Shown here in pieces: positions 1 through 6,859 of a stretch of DNA of 17,444 bases. This DNA comes from SZUA-430 sp964646885 (GTDB lineage Bacteria > Pseudomonadota > Alphaproteobacteria > Micropepsales > Micropepsaceae): contig CAZYFM010000071.1 of assembly GCA_964646885.1 (NCBI GenBank), forward strand, positions 1-17,444, given 5' to 3'. The position numbers were made by a program, and so were the translations under genes. Every line of letters starts with the position of its first letter. Positions within the stretch are counted from its first letter, which is position 1. The notes under the pieces are model-generated. The model had not been told where the DNA came from. It was given only the letters and a program-made list of their open reading frames with translations, and made no database searches.

Positions 1-549
1 GCGCTTGATGGTGCCGCCCTTGCCGGCGGCGTCGCGCCCCTCGAACAGGATCACGATCCGCACGCCCTGCTTCTTCACCCAGGCCTGGAGCTTCAGCAAC
101 TCGACCTGGAGCTGGTACTTCTGCTTCTCGTAGGCCTTGCGGGACATGAGGTTGCGATAGGGATAGGCGCCTGTCCGCCAATCCGGGGACAGTTCGGTGT
201 CCGGATCGATCCGGTTGGGGTCATTGCGCGACGTTTCGGTTCGCAGCAGCTTGCGCAGCGCCTTGCGTTCGTCCGGCGACGCGCCCTGCATCAGCGTCCG
301 GAGCTGCGAGATGAAGCCGGAGGGATCCTGCTTTCGGGCGTGCGCCTCGAGAAGCTGTCCCAGCGTGGCCGACTGCACGGCCTTCTTCTTTCCTACCCGG
401 CGCGCCACCACGTCCCTTGCGATGCCCGATGCCGTCAGGTCCGCGGCGGTGTCTCCCAGCGATGCTGCCCGTGAATGCCGACGTGACTTGCGTCCGCTCG
501 CCGTTGCCGGGCCCATTTGCACCTGCGGATCCTCCACGCGCTTGTCCAT
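1..549 (-). CDS. ppk2: Polyphosphate kinase 2 (PPK2), N-terminal part, truncated by window edge
   Basis: PPK2 enzymes transfer phosphate between polyphosphate and nucleoside di- or monophosphates in the cytoplasm. The 183 visible residues start at the ATG complementary to 547-549, with an AGGGA Shine-Dalgarno just upstream and an in-frame stop at 583-585, so the start is well fixed. About 130 residues form a basic, low-complexity and helical extension. Then comes the PPK2 core opening, MSRKAYEKQKYQLQ followed by a hydrophobic strand and the Walker A loop GRDAAGKGGTIKR (residues about 171-183), at which the window ends. The Walker B motif and lid lie outside, so the PPK2 class and the ADP/GDP preference cannot be decided. 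The gene runs in the same direction as the regulator at 733-1248 but is separated from it by 183 bases that include that gene's terminator, so it probably has its own promoter. Confidence 0.88.
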   Translation of the reverse strand, partial: MDKRVEDPQVQMGPATASGRKSRRHSRAASLGDTAADLTASGIARDVVARRVGKKKAVQSATLGQLLEAHARKQDPSGFISQLRTLMQGASPDERKALRKLLRTETSRNDPNRIDPDTELSPDWRTGAYPYRNLMSRKAYEKQKYQLQVELLKLQAWVKKQGVRIVILFEGRDAAGKGGTIKR

Positions 550-670
550 GCTGAATTCCCTGCCCCGTTGTTCCGGCAAACCCTAATGATCAGGCCGGGG
601 CCGCATTCAGGCATTGAGGCAGGTCAAGCGGGGACACGCCAAAGTCCCGGAAATCCGGCGATCCGGACAA

Positions 671-694
671 CAAAAGGCCCGCGTGACGCGGGCC
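671..694 (-). terminator. Rho-independent terminator of the MarR-family gene
   Basis: A perfect 8-bp stem GGCCCGCG/CGCGGGCC (676-683 and 687-694) with a 3-base loop is followed, reading the minus strand, by TTTTG and then TTGT. It lies 38 bases past the stop codon of the regulator at 733-1248 and points the right way for it. The opposite strand has no T-tract after the hairpin, so it should act on the minus strand only. The rest of 550-732 shows no gene or other signal. Confidence 0.8.
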
Positions 695-732
695 AGTTGC
701 TCCCAGACAATCTGCTTGCGGCGGGCGCCGCG

Positions 733-1248
733 TCAGAGACGATAGCGGACCTGGTCCATCCAGAAGCGCTCGAGGCGCTGCAGGGCGCGGTTGAGGACCG
801 CAAACTCGGACAGCTCCAGACCGCCTGACGGTTCCACCAGATGCACATGGCGGTCGAACAGGCCGGCGACGATCCTGGCGATGCTCTGGCCCTTGTCGGT
901 CAGGCTCACGCGGACGGAGCGGCGGTCGCTTTCCGAGCGGACATGATTGATGAAGCCGGCTTCAACGAGCTTCTTGAGGTTGTAGGACACGTTCGAGCCG
1001 AGATAGTGGCCGCGTGTACGCAGTTCGCCAGCCGTCAGTTCCTGCGAGCCGATGTTGAACAGCAGCAGCGCCTGCACGCTGTTGACTTCGCTCTGGCCCA
1101 CGCGCTCCAGCTCGTCCTTGATCACGTCGAGCAGTTGCCGGTGAAGGCGCTCCACCAGGTTCAGGCATTCCAGGTAGCGCTGCTTGACGCCTTCCTGGCC
1201 GGCCTGCTGCGGTTCGTTCTGTACGCGTGCGGTTGCTGAAACGCTCAT
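733..1248 (-). CDS. ldtR: MarR-family winged-helix regulator, LdtR-like
   Basis: This 171-residue protein has a MarR-type layout: an N-terminal dimerisation helix (about 22-50), a helix-turn-helix with recognition helix around 82-100 (HYLGSNVSYNLKKLVEAGF), a wing at 101-117 with the conserved DRRSVRVSLT, and C-terminal dimerisation helices. The run ELTAGELRTRGHYLGSNVSYN strongly resembles the alphaproteobacterial LdtR group. LdtR in Liberibacter and Sinorhizobium relatives is known to control an L,D-transpeptidase and stress tolerance; that role here is inferred, since no ldt gene is in the window. It is read in the same direction as the valine operon but starts 104 bases after it, and that gap contains an inverted repeat (1271-1287). 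It ends in its own terminator. It could be read alone or by readthrough from mmsB. MarR family is certain; the LdtR assignment rests on recognition of the helix-turn-helix. Confidence 0.82.
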   Translation of the reverse strand: MSVSATARVQNEPQQAGQEGVKQRYLECLNLVERLHRQLLDVIKDELERVGQSEVNSVQALLLFNIGSQELTAGELRTRGHYLGSNVSYNLKKLVEAGFINHVRSESDRRSVRVSLTDKGQSIARIVAGLFDRHVHLVEPSGGLELSEFAVLNRALQRLERFWMDQVRYRL

Positions 1249-1270
1249 GACCCCAACCCAAAACTGTTGC

Positions 1271-1287
1271 TCAGGCGTTTTGCCTGA
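1271..1287. repeat. Inverted repeat in the leader of the MarR-family gene
   Basis: TCAGGC, 5 bases, GCCTGA: a perfect 6-bp inverted repeat 23-39 bases upstream of the start codon of the LdtR-like gene. MarR proteins often bind such palindromes near their own promoter, so it may be an autoregulatory operator. It could also be a weak hairpin at the end of the valine operon transcript, but no T-run follows it directly on the minus strand (GCAACAGTTTTGG). Confidence 0.35.
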
Positions 1288-1352
1288 TGCATTTGGCTGG
1301 AGGTTAGACGCCGCCCGCTAAAGATCGCTTAAATGACAAGGCAAATGCCGGG

Positions 1353-2246
1353 TTAAGATCCGAACTGTCCCCGCAGCATCTGGATGATGCCCGAGAAATC
1401 CTTCGGGCCCGCGCCTGCGGATTCAAACATGGAATAGAGCGCCGTTGCCTGCGCGCCGAGCGGCGTTGCCGCTCCTGCGGCCTGCGCGGCATTCTGCGAA
1501 AGTTTGAGATCCTTAAGCATCATGGAGGCGGTAAAGCCTGCCTGGTAGTCGCGATTGGCCGGCGAGGCCGGAACGGGTCCCGGCACGGGGCAGTAGCTCG
1601 TCAGGCTCCAGCACTGTCCCGATGCGGTCGATGAGATCCTGAACAAGGTTTCATGTGACAGGCCTAATTTTTCGGCCAGCACGAAGGCTTCACATGTACC
1701 GATCATCGAAATGGCCAGCAGCATGTTGTTGCAGATCTTGGCCGCCTGACCGTTTCCGGTGCCGCCGGCGTGGAAAATATTCTTGCCCATCTTCTCGAGA
1801 ATGGGCCGGGCGCGCGCGAAGGCTGCGTCATCTCCGCCCACCATGAATGTCAGCGTGCCGGCTGCAGCACCACCAACGCCTCCCGACACGGGCGCGTCGA
1901 GGAAATCGACGCCCCTCGCCTTCGCCGCCGCGTGGACCTCGCGCGCCGTGGCCACGTCGATGGTCGAGGAATCGATGAAGAGCGTGCCCGGCTGGGCCTG
2001 GGCCAGCAGTCCCTTGTCTCCGAGATAGACCGAGCGCACGTGCTGGCCGGCCGGAAGCATCGTCACGACGACCTCTGCCGACCGCGCGGCATCGCCTGCC
2101 GTACCCGCCCGGTGAATGCCTGCTGCGGCTGCCCGGTCGAGCGCCGCCGCCGACATGTCGAACGCCGACACGCTGTGTCCCGCCTTTGCGAGGTTTGCCG
2201 CCATGGGTCCACCCATGTTTCCCAGCCCGATGAAACCGATCTGCAT
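1353..2246 (-). CDS. mmsB: 3-hydroxyisobutyrate dehydrogenase
   Basis: This enzyme oxidises 3-hydroxyisobutyrate with NAD+ to methylmalonate semialdehyde, a late step of valine breakdown. The 297-residue length is typical. Visible are the Rossmann start IGFIGLGNMGGPMAANL (residues 3-19), the substrate loop DAPVSGG (117-123) and the catalytic lysine in GQAAKICNNM (Lys170, with Asn174). The ATG at 2246 is chosen because it sits directly before the dinucleotide-binding strand; the open frame extends further upstream but into the hydrolase gene. It follows the CoA hydrolase by 25 bases and is the last gene of the four-gene operon, so product order matches pathway order. A second, more distant member of the same family is at 5946-6803. 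This copy is the better valine-pathway candidate because of its context. Confidence 0.93.
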   Translation of the reverse strand: MQIGFIGLGNMGGPMAANLAKAGHSVSAFDMSAAALDRAAAAGIHRAGTAGDAARSAEVVVTMLPAGQHVRSVYLGDKGLLAQAQPGTLFIDSSTIDVATAREVHAAAKARGVDFLDAPVSGGVGGAAAGTLTFMVGGDDAAFARARPILEKMGKNIFHAGGTGNGQAAKICNNMLLAISMIGTCEAFVLAEKLGLSHETLFRISSTASGQCWSLTSYCPVPGPVPASPANRDYQAGFTASMMLKDLKLSQNAAQAAGAATPLGAQATALYSMFESAGAGPKDFSGIIQMLRGQFGS

Positions 2247-2271
2247 AGCGCGTGCTCCCTTTGCTTCTTTT

Positions 2272-3309
2272 CTATCCGAGTTCGAGATCGCCGCCGTCGA
2301 GCGGCGCGAAGTAGCGGTCCACGTCGCGCGACCTGACGAGGTCGAGCGATGGCGGATCCCACTTTGGCGCGTTGTCCTTGTCGATGATGACGGCGCGCAC
2401 GCCTTCGTAGAAATCATGCCCCCGCATGAAGCGGTTCGTCAGGCGGAACTCGAGGCGCATGCAGTCCTCGAAGCCCAGCTTTGCCCCTTCGCGGACCTGG
2501 CGGAAGGCGACTTTCAGGCTGGTGGGCGACTTGCCCTTCAGCGACTTCACGGTCTGCTCTTCGAAGAGGCTCTTGCCTGCTTCAAGGGACGCCATGATGT
2601 CCTCGACCGAGCCGCCGCCGAAGAGCATGTCGATCGCCTGCTGAAGGCCCTCGAGCTTCGGCTTGTTCTGCGCCGTCACGGCGTGGCGGGACAGGACGCG
2701 CTCGAGCGCGTCCGTTCCGTTGCAGAGATCGTCAAGCAAGGCTGCGTGGGCTGCGGCCGGCACGACATGGGTGGCGATGCCCGCATACCGGGCGTCCGTC
2801 ACATCGAGACGCGCGCCGGTCAGGGCGAGATACATGCCGATCTGTCCCGGACAGCGCGGCAGGAAATAGGTGCCGCCGACATCGGGAAACAGGCCGATGC
2901 CCGTCTCGGGCATCGCGAACATCGTGCCCTCTCCGCACACGCGCACGCTTCCGTGGACAGACACGCCGACGCCGCCGCCCATCACGATGCCGTTGACGAG
3001 TGCGATGTAGGGCTTCGGAAATCGCTTGATGAGCGTGTTGAGCCTATACTCGCGAGCGTAAAAGTCGATCACATAGGGCGTGCCGGCTTTCCCCGAGTCA
3101 TAGAGGGCGCGGATGTCACCGCCGGCGCAGAAGGCCTTCTCGCCCGCGCCGCGCACCACCACGAGTTCGACGGACGGGTCCGTCCGCCACTGCCGCAACT
3201 GCGCATCCATGGCGTCGACCATGCCCAGCGTCAGCGCATTGAGCGCCTTCGGCCGGTTCAGGGTGATGACCCCTGCCCGTCCCGTCTTTTCGAACAGCAC
3301 TTCGTCCAT
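2272..3309 (-). CDS. 3-hydroxyisobutyryl-CoA hydrolase (HIBCH), crotonase fold
   Basis: This enzyme hydrolyses 3-hydroxyisobutyryl-CoA to free 3-hydroxyisobutyrate in valine degradation. The protein has 345 residues, the normal size for HIBCH and longer than a simple enoyl-CoA hydratase (about 260). It shows the crotonase oxyanion segment AFCAGGDIRALYDSG (59-73), the second oxyanion loop MGGGVGVSVHG (110-120), and the HIBCH signature PETGIGLFPDVGGTYFL (134-150). In the signature the Glu135/Asp143 pair has the spacing of the catalytic Glu/Asp of HIBCH. The start at 3309 is preferred because GGGAG lies 8 bases before it. An alternative ATG at 3333 overlaps the upstream stop as TGATG and would add 8 residues. 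A generic enoyl-CoA hydratase is the alternative call but fits length and signature less well. Confidence 0.9.
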   Translation of the reverse strand: MDEVLFEKTGRAGVITLNRPKALNALTLGMVDAMDAQLRQWRTDPSVELVVVRGAGEKAFCAGGDIRALYDSGKAGTPYVIDFYAREYRLNTLIKRFPKPYIALVNGIVMGGGVGVSVHGSVRVCGEGTMFAMPETGIGLFPDVGGTYFLPRCPGQIGMYLALTGARLDVTDARYAGIATHVVPAAAHAALLDDLCNGTDALERVLSRHAVTAQNKPKLEGLQQAIDMLFGGGSVEDIMASLEAGKSLFEEQTVKSLKGKSPTSLKVAFRQVREGAKLGFEDCMRLEFRLTNRFMRGHDFYEGVRAVIIDKDNAPKWDPPSLDLVRSRDVDRYFAPLDGGDLELG

Positions 3310-3317
3310 TGGCTCGT

Positions 3318-3322
3318 CTCCC
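3318..3322 (-). promoter_or_regulatory. Shine-Dalgarno deciding the HIBCH start
   Basis: GGGAG on the minus strand, 8 bases before the ATG at 3309, inside the end of the upstream gene region. The competing ATG at 3333 has no purine-rich site ahead of it but directly abuts the preceding stop codon, so reinitiation there remains possible. Confidence 0.55.
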
Positions 3323-3332
3323 GTCGCCGCCA

Positions 3333-3743
3333 TCAGTTGCCGGGCATGAAGGGCATCTGTCGCGGCCAGATTCCGCTGATCAATCCCGTTCCGTAAGCCC
3401 ACACGACCCAGCTCGCGAAGAGCCGGTGCTGCTCGGGCGTGAAGGAGGGAAACACCTGCGCGTTCCAGCCGATGACCGCGGCATTGGCGATGAGGCCTGC
3501 AGCACAGATCAGGACGGCCGATGCCGCGCGCTCAACATGCGGCGTGCGAAACATGTAGAAGAAGCACCAGCCCACCGAATAGACGACGAGCACGGTTGCC
3601 GCGAACAGGGCAACCGTGAACGGCGTGCTCTGCGGCAGGAATATCCACTCGCCCAGCCAGCGGATCATGATCGTGGCTTCAAACCAGATGAGCAGCCCGT
3701 AGCCGACCGCAAAAAGTGCCGTGCGAGGCCGGATGAGTGTCAT
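3333..3743 (-). CDS. Unknown four-helix membrane protein inside the valine operon
   Basis: This 136-residue protein is not recognised as a named family. It has four hydrophobic stretches (about 9-28, 42-64, 72-92 and 108-125), a basic N-terminus (MTLIRPR) and a short polar C-terminus ending PRQMPFMPGN. This suggests a four-span inner-membrane protein with both ends in the cytoplasm. Conserved-looking features include Trp20, Arg28, Trp33 and a WxxQVFPSFTPEQ loop between helices 3 and 4. Its start overlaps the acyl-CoA dehydrogenase stop as ATGA, and its stop overlaps a possible hydrolase start as TGATG, so it is translationally locked into the operon. It has no acyl-CoA-binding or transporter signature. 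A role in uptake or export of branched-chain metabolites, or in placing the dehydrogenase near the respiratory chain, is speculation. It is a real gene by context and composition. Confidence 0.8.
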   Translation of the reverse strand: MTLIRPRTALFAVGYGLLIWFEATIMIRWLGEWIFLPQSTPFTVALFAATVLVVYSVGWCFFYMFRTPHVERAASAVLICAAGLIANAAVIGWNAQVFPSFTPEQHRLFASWVVWAYGTGLISGIWPRQMPFMPGN

Positions 3744-4879
3744 TGGCGCGACAGTTCGCGCGCGATGATCACGCGCATGATCTCGTTCGTGCCTTCAAGG
3801 ATCTGGTGGACGCGCAGGTCGCGGACGTGGCGCTCGAGCGGAAAGTCCTTGAGGTAGCCATAGCCGCCATGGAGCTGCAGCGCGTCATTGGCAATCTTCG
3901 ATGCGTTGTCGCTCGCGAAGCGCTTGGCCATCGCGCAGAGCATGGTCGCGCGCGGATCCTTGCGGTCGAGGGCGGCTGCCGCATTCCATATCATGAGGCG
4001 CGAGGCTTCGAGGTCGGTCGCCATGTCGGCGATGCGGAACTGCGTGGCCTGGAACTCCCCGATCTGCTTTCCGAACTGCTTGCGTTCGCTCACGTAACGC
4101 TGGGTCTGCTCAAGCGACGCCCTGGCCGCGCCCAGCGAGCAGGCGCCAATGTTGATGCGTCCACCATCGAGGCCCATCATCGCGATACGGAACCCGTCCC
4201 CCTCGGCACCGATCCGGTTGGCGACGGGGACACGGCAATCCTCGAAGTTCACTGTCGCCGTCGGCTGGCTGCGCCATCCCATCTTGCGTTCGTTCTTGCC
4301 GAAGCTGAGGCCTTTCGTTCCCTTCTCGACGACGATGCAGGAAATGCCCTTGGGTCCGTCGACGCCGGTGCGGATCATGCAGACATAGATATCCGAAGTC
4401 CCCGCGCCCGAAATGAACGCCTTGCCGCCATTGATCACATAGTGGTCGCCGTCACGGACGGCCTTGGTCTTCAGGCTGGCTGCATCCGAGCCCGCGCCCG
4501 GCTCCGTCAGGCAGTAGGATGCGATGAGCTCCATTGTCGTCAGGCGCGGCAGCCACTTCTGGCGCTGCTCTTCCGTACCGAAGCGGTCGATCATCCATGA
4601 CGCCATGTTGTGGATCGAGATGTAGGCTGCCGTGGGCGTGCAGCCTGCTGCAAGCTCTTCGAAGATCAGTGCCGCATCGAGACGCGACAGGCCACTGCCG
4701 CCAACGTCGTCGCGAACGTAAATGCCGGCGAATCCGAGTTCGGCTGCCTTGCGCATGGTGGGAACCGGGAAGATTTCTTCCTCGTCCCACTTCGCGGCAA
4801 ATGGTGCCAGGTTGGCAGCGGCGAAGTCTCGCGCTGTTTTCTGCACAAGACGCTGATCTTCCGACAAATCGAAGGCCAT
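3740..4879 (-). CDS. Acyl-CoA dehydrogenase, probable isobutyryl-CoA dehydrogenase
   Basis: This flavoenzyme introduces the alpha-beta double bond into a short branched acyl-CoA and passes electrons to ETF. The 379 residues carry the N-terminal helical domain, the family signature CLTEPGAGSDAASLKTKA (123-140), the FAD-contact segment RKQFGKQIGEFQ, and the C-terminal GGYGYLKDFPLERHVRDLR. The catalytic base sits in QILEGTNEIMR (Glu362), where short-chain members place it. The start at 4879 (MAFDLSEDQR) has an AGGGA site 9 bases upstream; longer in-frame extensions run antisense through hemB and are rejected. It is the first gene of an operon whose later genes are HIBCH and mmsB, which makes isobutyryl-CoA (valine) the likely substrate. 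Isovaleryl- or 2-methylbutyryl-CoA cannot be excluded from sequence alone. Confidence 0.9.
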   Translation of the reverse strand: MAFDLSEDQRLVQKTARDFAAANLAPFAAKWDEEEIFPVPTMRKAAELGFAGIYVRDDVGGSGLSRLDAALIFEELAAGCTPTAAYISIHNMASWMIDRFGTEEQRQKWLPRLTTMELIASYCLTEPGAGSDAASLKTKAVRDGDHYVINGGKAFISGAGTSDIYVCMIRTGVDGPKGISCIVVEKGTKGLSFGKNERKMGWRSQPTATVNFEDCRVPVANRIGAEGDGFRIAMMGLDGGRINIGACSLGAARASLEQTQRYVSERKQFGKQIGEFQATQFRIADMATDLEASRLMIWNAAAALDRKDPRATMLCAMAKRFASDNASKIANDALQLHGGYGYLKDFPLERHVRDLRVHQILEGTNEIMRVIIARELSRQ

Positions 4880-4907
4880 GCCACATCTTCCCTCAAGGCT
4901 CGGGGTG

Positions 4908-4936
4908 GTGATACGAAGAGGGCTCATTCCTGTCAA
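4908..4936 (-). promoter_or_regulatory. Putative sigma-70-type promoter of the valine operon
   Basis: On the minus strand TTGACA (4936-4931) is separated by 17 bases from TATCAC (4913-4908). The predicted transcript start would be near 4901, leaving a leader of about 22 bases that contains the AGGGA ribosome site. The -35 box is perfect and the -10 box matches 4 of 6. It lies in the 70-base divergent gap shared with hemB, so the two transcription units probably influence each other. No equally good hemB promoter is visible there. Confidence 0.5.
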
Positions 4937-4949
4937 CGAAGCGGCCAAG

Positions 4950-5957
4950 ATGTCCAGCGATTCCAGCCCGCGTTTTCCCGCCACGCGCATGCGCCGCCTC
5001 CGGCGCACGGACTGGGCGCGTCGCCTGGTGGCGGAGAACGCCCTCAGCGCCTCCGACCTGATATGGCCCGTGTTCCTGGTGGACGGGCAGAACCGGCGAG
5101 ATCCGATCCCTTCGATGCCGGGCGTGGAGCGCCTGTCGGTGGACCTGGTCCCGGCCGCAGCTGAAGAAGCCTGCAGGCTTGGCATCCCGGTCATCGCGCT
5201 CTTTCCCTATACGGATCCGGCGCGCAAGTCGGCGGATGGCAAGGAAGCCCTCAATCGCGACAACCTCGTCTGCAAGGCGACGCGTGCCATCCGGGCGGCG
5301 GGCCTCGACATCGGCGTCCTGTGCGATGTTGCACTCGATCCCTACACGTCCCATGGCCATGACGGCCTGCTGAAGGACGGCGTCATCCTCAACGACGAGA
5401 CCGTCGACATGCTGGTGCAGCAGGCGCTGGTCCAGGTCGAGGCGGGCTGCGATATCATTGCGCCCTCCGACATGATGGATGGACGCGTTGGAGCTATCCG
5501 CACGGCACTGGAGAAAGCGGGCCGCAAGGACACCCTCATCATGGCCTACGCCGCAAAGTATGCGTCGGCGTTCTATGGGCCCTTCAGGGACGCCGTCGGA
5601 TCGGCGAAGGCGCTGCAGGGCGACAAGCGCACGTACCAGATGAACTTCGCCAACTCGGACGAGGCGCTCAATGAAGTTGCCCTCGATATCGCAGAGGGCG
5701 CAGACATGGTCATGGTCAAGCCCGGCATGCCATATCTCGACATCGTCCGTCGCGTGAAGGACCGCTTTGGCGTGCCCACGTTTGCCTATCAGGTGTCGGG
5801 TGAGTACTCGATGCTCATGGCTTCGGCCGAACGTGGATGGATGGACGCCGACAAGGTCATCATCGAAAGCCTGACCGCCTTCAAGCGTGCAGGCGCCGAC
5901 GGCGTGCTGACCTATTTTGCGCCGCGCGCCGCGAAGCTGATTGCCTCACTTCGATAG
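4950..5957 (+). CDS. hemB: Delta-aminolevulinic acid dehydratase (porphobilinogen synthase)
   Basis: This enzyme condenses two 5-aminolevulinate molecules to porphobilinogen, an early committed step of heme, siroheme and cobalamin synthesis. The 335 residues include the two active-site lysines, Lys203 in MAYAAKYASAFYGPF and Lys257 in MVMVKPGMPYLD. The metal region reads DVALDPYTSHGHDG (126-139): the three cysteines of zinc-type enzymes (DVCLC...GHCG) are replaced by Ala/Asp/Asp, which marks the Mg-dependent, zinc-independent class known from Pseudomonas and Bradyrhizobium. The ATG at 4950 gives the usual length; the frame stays open to an ATG at 4878, but this would overlap the divergent dehydrogenase start. 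The last 12 bases overlap the end of the convergent gene at 5946-6803. Confidence 0.96.
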   Translation: MSSDSSPRFPATRMRRLRRTDWARRLVAENALSASDLIWPVFLVDGQNRRDPIPSMPGVERLSVDLVPAAAEEACRLGIPVIALFPYTDPARKSADGKEALNRDNLVCKATRAIRAAGLDIGVLCDVALDPYTSHGHDGLLKDGVILNDETVDMLVQQALVQVEAGCDIIAPSDMMDGRVGAIRTALEKAGRKDTLIMAYAAKYASAFYGPFRDAVGSAKALQGDKRTYQMNFANSDEALNEVALDIAEGADMVMVKPGMPYLDIVRRVKDRFGVPTFAYQVSGEYSMLMASAERGWMDADKVIIESLTAFKRAGADGVLTYFAPRAAKLIASLR

Positions 5958-6803
5958 GCGGGCGATCAGGCTGGACGTGTCCCAGCGCTGCCCGCCCATG
6001 CGTTCAACATCGGCGTAGAACTGGTCGACAAGCGCCGTAACGGGCAGCTGCGCACCATTCTTGCGCGCTTCGGCCAGCGCGATGCGCAGGTCCTTGCGCA
6101 TCCAGCTCACGGCAAATCCGAAGTCGAACTTGCGCTGATGCATCGTGCCGGCGCGGTTTTCCATCTGCCAGCTTTGTGCGGCGCCCTTCGAAATGACATC
6201 GATGACCGCATCGGGATCAAGCCCGGCCTGCTCGGCGAAATGCACGCCCTCGGACAGGGCCTGGACGAGGCCTGCGATGCAGATCTGGTTGACCATCTTC
6301 GTCTTCTGGCCTGCGCCGGCCGGACCGAGACGGCGCACCATCTTTGCGTAGCTGCGGATGACAGGCTCTGCCACGGCATAGGCTGCTTCTTCGCCGCCAC
6401 ACATGACGGTGAGCTGCCCCTTCTGCGCGCCAGCTTCGCCTCCAGACACGGGCGCATCGATGAAGTGTAGACCGCTGGCGCTCGCGAGGATTGCGAGTTC
6501 TTCGGCCAGTGCGGCCGAGCCGGTGGTGTGATCGACAAAGATGCTGCCACGCTTCATGCTGCCGAAGGCGGCTTGTGCGACAGCGCGAATATCGGGATCG
6601 TCTCCCACGCAGGAAAACACGATGTCGGCACCGGATGCGGCCTGCGCGACGGTCTCGTACGCCTTTCCACCGTGCTCCGCTGCCCATTGCCGGGAACGCT
6701 CTGGCGAACGGTTATACACACTGACCTCGTGGCCATTGCGTACCAGGTGTCCGGCCATCGGATAGCCCATGCGCCCGAGGCCGATGAATGCGAGTTTTGC
6801 CAT
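5946..6803 (-). CDS. NAD(P)-dependent beta-hydroxyacid dehydrogenase (HIBADH family, second copy)
   Basis: The protein has 285 residues with the Rossmann start LAFIGLGRMGYPMAGHL (4-20), the motif DHTTGS (91-96), the substrate loop DAPVSGG (116-122) and a catalytic lysine in GQKTKMVNQ (Lys169). This fits the 3-hydroxyisobutyrate/tartronate-semialdehyde reductase superfamily. It differs clearly from mmsB at 1353-2246: an Arg in the glycine motif, a different cofactor-strand end (VYNRSPERSRQW), and a KDLRIALAEARKNG helix instead of KDLKLSQNAAQAAG. The Asn-Arg after the second strand is compatible with NADP use, but this is inference. The substrate is unknown. Start at 6803 by the Rossmann position with GGGAA upstream. 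It stands alone, convergent and overlapping with hemB and divergent (56-base gap) from the acylase. Confidence 0.87.
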   Translation of the reverse strand: MAKLAFIGLGRMGYPMAGHLVRNGHEVSVYNRSPERSRQWAAEHGGKAYETVAQAASGADIVFSCVGDDPDIRAVAQAAFGSMKRGSIFVDHTTGSAALAEELAILASASGLHFIDAPVSGGEAGAQKGQLTVMCGGEEAAYAVAEPVIRSYAKMVRRLGPAGAGQKTKMVNQICIAGLVQALSEGVHFAEQAGLDPDAVIDVISKGAAQSWQMENRAGTMHQRKFDFGFAVSWMRKDLRIALAEARKNGAQLPVTALVDQFYADVERMGGQRWDTSSLIARLSK

Positions 6804-6859
6804 TGCCGCGTTTCCCACTAAGTTGACCGAACACCTACCAGCCCGGATGCCTCCAAACA

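Noticed and set aside
2116..3396. Long plus-strand open frame (426 codons) opposite the HIBCH gene
   Set aside because: It is antisense to a gene with clear family motifs; its translation is Arg/His-rich without any domain, as expected of a GC-rich shadow frame.
4880..5194. N-terminal extension of the acyl-CoA dehydrogenase frame
   Set aside because: It runs antisense through hemB, has no family similarity, and the ATG at 4879 has a good ribosome site and promoter.
6823..6851. Promoter for the acylase from TTGACC
   Set aside because: No acceptable -10 box lies 16-18 bases downstream.
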